Shown here: positions 4,646 through 6,057 of the stretch, piece by piece | Layout of the letters: each line of letters opens with the position of its first letter | Numbering within the stretch: position 1 is the first letter of the stretch | NCBI GenBank assembly: GCA_003517915.1 | Contig: DOZQ01000190.1 | Span: 1-6,057 of the forward strand | DNA: 6,057 nt | DNA from: Oscillospiraceae bacterium | GTDB taxonomy: Bacteria > Bacillota > Clostridia > Oscillospirales > Acutalibacteraceae | Direction: 5' to 3' | The notes under the pieces: model-generated | Database searches by the model: none | Seen by the model: only the letters and a program-made list of their open reading frames with translations | What the model was told of the DNA's origin: nothing | Made by a program: the position numbers and the translations under genes

Positions 4646-5203
4646 TTATATCGCCTCTTCCCCAATCTGTTTTAAAATAATATCCGTCGCCCGCTCTACT
4701 CGTTTCTGTGCTGTGCTGGTTGTTACATTCATAAACTCACCTATTTCGGAGTGTTTCATGCCTTTATAGTAACGTAAAACGAATGCTTTTGCCAGTTTCT
4801 CTGGCAACCCTTTTATTGCTTCGTCAATGAGTTTTAACAGATTATTATTTAAAGCCTGTTCTACAGGATTATCATCCGCAACTAGAGTATTTTCAAAATC
4901 CTCTATGGGAGTTGTTTGCCGTGTCTTGCGTTTGTTGTAAATTCTCCGCGAAACATTCTTAACTATAACAATACAATAAGCGGCAGTTTCACGACATAAA
5001 TTACTGTTAACATTTTGCAAACTCTGAATCCGTTGCAAACCTTTGATAATATTCACAAACGCCAAATGCACGGCATCCTCCGCGTCGTCGTGATTTCGCA
5101 GGATTTTGTTCGCCACGTAAAGCATGTCGTCCTTTAGCTCAAGATACAGTCCCGCAACGTATTGCTCGTCGTCTTTCGTGTAGATGAGCATAATAATCAT
5201 CAT
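4646..5203 (-). CDS. ECF-type RNA polymerase sigma factor
   Basis: This 185-residue sigma-70 family protein has the two-domain ECF layout. Region 2 spans about 18-95, with NHDDAEDAVHLAFVNIIKGL (37-56; compare the family motif DAEDxxQxxF) and the -10-contacting segment YCIVIVKNVSRRIYNKRKTR (76-95). An acidic linker (101-116) follows, then region 4 (about 120-180) with IKGLPEKLAKAFVLRYYKGM (130-149), the helix-turn-helix HSEIGEFMNVTTSTAQKRVE (151-170) and ATDIIL. The length is normal for the family. The first ATG at 5203 is supported by AAGGAGA 7 bases upstream. It is the first gene of a transcript with its membrane partner at 3663. A sigma-70-like promoter lies upstream, suggesting basal housekeeping transcription. 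The target genes are not shown by the sequence; the exported proteins downstream are the obvious candidates. Confidence 0.9.
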   Translation of the reverse strand: MMIIMLIYTKDDEQYVAGLYLELKDDMLYVANKILRNHDDAEDAVHLAFVNIIKGLQRIQSLQNVNSNLCRETAAYCIVIVKNVSRRIYNKRKTRQTTPIEDFENTLVADDNPVEQALNNNLLKLIDEAIKGLPEKLAKAFVLRYYKGMKHSEIGEFMNVTTSTAQKRVERATDIILKQIGEEAI

Positions 5204-5241
5204 AGGCGCTTCTCCTTAATGACTGTTGTTATGATGATTAT
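5193..5241. repeat. 11-bp inverted repeat across the sigma start region
   Basis: AATAATCATCA-type sequence at 5193-5203 is exactly complementary to ATGATGATTAT at 5231-5241 (27-bp spacer). One arm overlaps the -10 box and the other covers the start codon and first codons of the sigma gene; the ribosome binding site lies between them. As most of the upstream arm precedes the expected transcription start, it would act as a DNA operator or looping site rather than an RNA hairpin. Low sequence complexity makes chance possible. Confidence 0.35.
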
Positions 5242-5265
5242 ACTACATTCCCGTCGAGAATCCAA
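5237..5265 (-). promoter_or_regulatory. sigma-70-like promoter of the ECF sigma operon
   Basis: On the minus strand a perfect -10 TATAAT (5242-5237) stands 17 bp after TTGGAT (5265-5260), which matches the -35 consensus in its first three bases. Transcription would start near 5230, giving a leader of about 27 nt that contains AAGGAGA. No GGAAC/CGTC ECF-type promoter was seen here, so strong autoregulation is not evident. Confidence 0.45.
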
Positions 5266-5290
5266 GGGTAGGTATAATGCCCGATTCTTA

Positions 5291-5320
5291 CGCATAACAA
5301 AAAACCGCATAACTGCGTGG
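5291..5320 (-). terminator. short hairpin plus T6, possible relaxase terminator
   Basis: On the minus strand CGCA-GTTA-TGCG (5317-5306) is followed by G and six T (5304-5299). The stem is only four pairs, extendable by one past a bulge. An 8-bp direct repeat CGCATAAC (5291-5298 and 5306-5313) spans it. The position, after the relaxase gene and before the sigma promoter, suits a transcript end. Confidence 0.35.
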
Positions 5321-5341
5321 ATACCGCTAAGCGGCAAGCAG

Positions 5342-5461
5342 GGCAAGGTTGGCCACACAATGGCCTACCTTGCCAATTTTCCACGGCCCCGCCGTGAAAA
5401 ATTGCTTGGTTGGGGCCAGCCCCAAACCCGTGCCACTTCTGGCCAACTTGGCCAGAAGTGG
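5342..5461. repeat. tandem array of four palindromes
   Basis: Four potential hairpins follow one another almost without gap. The first is 5342-5374, a 14-bp stem GGCAAGGTTGGCCA with one mismatch. The second is 5374-5404, with CACGGC-CCC-GCCGTG at the tip and an AATTTT/AAAATT base. The third is 5410-5425, TTGGGGC-CA-GCCCCAA. The fourth is 5433-5461, a perfect 14-bp stem CCACTTCTGGCCAA around one base. Such density is far beyond chance and suggests a composite palindromic repeat (REP/BIME-like) or a structured RNA. It is not a CRISPR array because the units differ. Confidence 0.7.
5438..5458. repeat. 21-bp palindromic repeat, copy 2
   Basis: Identical to 836-856. This copy is embedded in a perfect 29-bp palindrome (5433-5461). 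The two copies lie on either side of the putative cargo, 4.6 kb apart. Confidence 0.7.
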
Positions 5462-5499
5462 ATGGCGCTTGCGCTTGTTTGCCGCGTCATGGGCTATCG

Positions 5500-5555
5500 C
5501 CTGCTTCGCAAGCGTGTTGAACTGCACATGAGCTAGCGTTCATGTTCGTTCACAT
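5500..5555 (-). repeat. 56-bp palindromic repeat, copy supplying the relaxase stop
   Basis: This copy matches 5728-5783 at 51 of 56 positions. It encodes the last residues (VNEHER) of the relaxase and its stop: where the other copy reads CGC CAG (Arg-Gln), this one reads CGC TAG. The small stem CCCGC/GCGGG of the other copy has changed here to a GCTT-CGC-AAGC form, with partly compensating changes. Confidence 0.8.
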
Positions 5556-6057
5556 CCAATTCCTTGTTTTTCGCGCCGCCGGGCAAGCCCAGCAGATAAT
5601 CAATATTTCCCCTCGCGGCAAGGGCCTCCCGCATATCTTTCTGCGCCGCCCGGTACTGCGTGTACAGAGCCTTTTTGTCTACCGTAAGCCGCTGCCATTC
5701 GGCTTTAAGCGTTTCCATCTTCGGTAACCCGCTTCGCGGGCGTGTTGAACTGCACATGAACTGGCGTTCATGTTCGTTCACATTACCCCCGGCCAACACA
5801 CGGGAAAACGTCGCCCGCGCCGCCCTGTGCAGGGCAATTTCGGCCTCATGCTCGGCAAGGTATTTGTTGCTGTACTTCGCGGCCTTGTAGCGATCGAACA
5901 CGGGCCGGGTCTTGGCGTAGTCTATCATCGCGCCTTTAAGCTCTGCGTTGACTTTCATAGCAGCCTCCACCTTTTGGATGCGCCCGGCAAGGTCGTGGAA
6001 GCGGTCAACGGCGCTGTCTGTTTTCGCCGCTAAATCCTCATAGGCAAGCAGATTGTT
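5533..6057 (-). CDS. relaxase C-terminal part, Tn1549-like (5' end outside window)
   Basis: The frame is open to the window edge, so 174 C-terminal residues are seen and the start lies beyond 6057; the GTG at 5970 is an internal codon. The segments LLAYEDLAAKTDSAVDRFHD (3-22), MIDYAKTRPVFDRYKAAKYS (44-63), KYLAEHEAEIALHRAARATF (65-84), LPKMETLKAEWQRL (111-124) and KALYTQYRAAQKDMREALAA (129-148) with GNIDYLLG (150-157) match, from memory, the helical tail of relaxase/mobilization nucleases of Tn1549-like elements. The catalytic N-terminal domain is not visible. In that family the ATF segment is followed closely by LPKxxSLK; here about 19 extra residues (NVNEHERQFMCSSTRPRSG, 92-110) intervene, encoded by the 56-bp repeat. 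The protein ends LPGGAKNKELDVNEHER, the last residues coming from the second copy. The tail is alpha-helical and distant from the nuclease, so the insert may be tolerated. Confidence 0.8.
   Translation of the reverse strand, partial: NNLLAYEDLAAKTDSAVDRFHDLAGRIQKVEAAMKVNAELKGAMIDYAKTRPVFDRYKAAKYSNKYLAEHEAEIALHRAARATFSRVLAGGNVNEHERQFMCSSTRPRSGLPKMETLKAEWQRLTVDKKALYTQYRAAQKDMREALAARGNIDYLLGLPGGAKNKELDVNEHER
5728..5783 (-). repeat. 56-bp palindromic repeat inserted in frame in the relaxase
   Basis: This copy encodes residues VNEHERQFMCSSTRPRSG within the relaxase tail. It contains two perfect stems: CATGAAC/GTTCATG with loop TGGC (5755-5772) and CCCGC/GCGGG with loop TTC (5728-5740). It keeps the reading frame open, unlike the copy at 5500-5555. 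Confidence 0.8.

Larger units (their letters stand above)
5204..5532. other. 329-bp gene-free region between relaxase and sigma
   Basis: From right to left this region holds the 56-bp repeat copy that also ends the relaxase gene, a tandem array of hairpins (5342-5461), a weak terminator with an 8-bp direct repeat (5291-5320), the sigma promoter (5237-5265) and the sigma ribosome binding site. Short open frames cross it on both strands but follow the palindromes rather than any protein pattern. Confidence 0.6.

Noticed and set aside
5327..5536. Short ORFs on both strands across the hairpin array
   Set aside because: All frames are open because the region is GC-rich and palindromic; the peptides on the two strands resemble each other, as expected from inverted repeats.
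5342..5783. CRISPR array
   Set aside because: The repeats are not evenly spaced, the units differ, and there are no unique spacers of constant size.
5542..6033. Plus-strand ORFs opposite the relaxase
   Set aside because: They mirror the relaxase frame, which has family-level sequence patterns and runs to the window edge.

Overview
The window looks like part of a Tn1549-type integrative/conjugative or mobilizable element from a gut-type Clostridia (Bacillota) genome. The evidence is protein resemblance recalled without a search. The right end encodes the C-terminus of a Tn1549-like relaxase. The left part encodes a Cys-rich KTR protein, a possible TnpW remnant and a small sigma-70 region-4-like protein. 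All well supported genes are on the minus strand, so transcription runs from right (6057) to left (1). The two ends look GC-richer than the AT-rich middle. In Tn1549 the vanB genes sit in the matching position between the relaxase side and the integrase side, so I read the middle as cargo.

Layout in the direction of transcription. (a) 6057-5533: relaxase C-terminus. It carries one 56-bp palindromic repeat in frame and ends inside a second copy. (b) 5532-5204: 329 bp with no gene, holding a tandem hairpin array, a weak terminator and a sigma-70-like promoter. (c) 5203-3663: an ECF-type sigma factor and a membrane anti-sigma-like protein (DUF4367-type), separated by 2 bp. (d) 3573-1192: four small proteins with signal peptides and no recognised function. 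The last two are translationally tight (TAA, 2 bp, ATG), and a 29-bp imperfect inverted repeat (1133-1161 / 2065-2093) bounds that pair closely. (e) 1100-927: Cys-rich KTR protein, followed by a strong intrinsic terminator. (f) 926-521: 406 bp with a 28-codon plus-strand ORF, a second hairpin terminator and a short copy of the right-hand palindrome. (g) 520-98: sigma region-4-like protein. An excisionase and integrase/recombinase would be expected further left, outside the window.

How the parts may work together is inference. The ECF sigma and its membrane partner probably sense something at the cell surface. The four exported proteins downstream are the natural candidates for their regulon or co-inherited cargo, but no shared ECF promoter could be shown.

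The most unusual content is repeat structure: an in-frame palindromic repeat in the relaxase gene, a dense hairpin array beside it, a 21-bp palindrome found on both sides of the cargo, and the inverted-repeat-bounded two-gene cassette.
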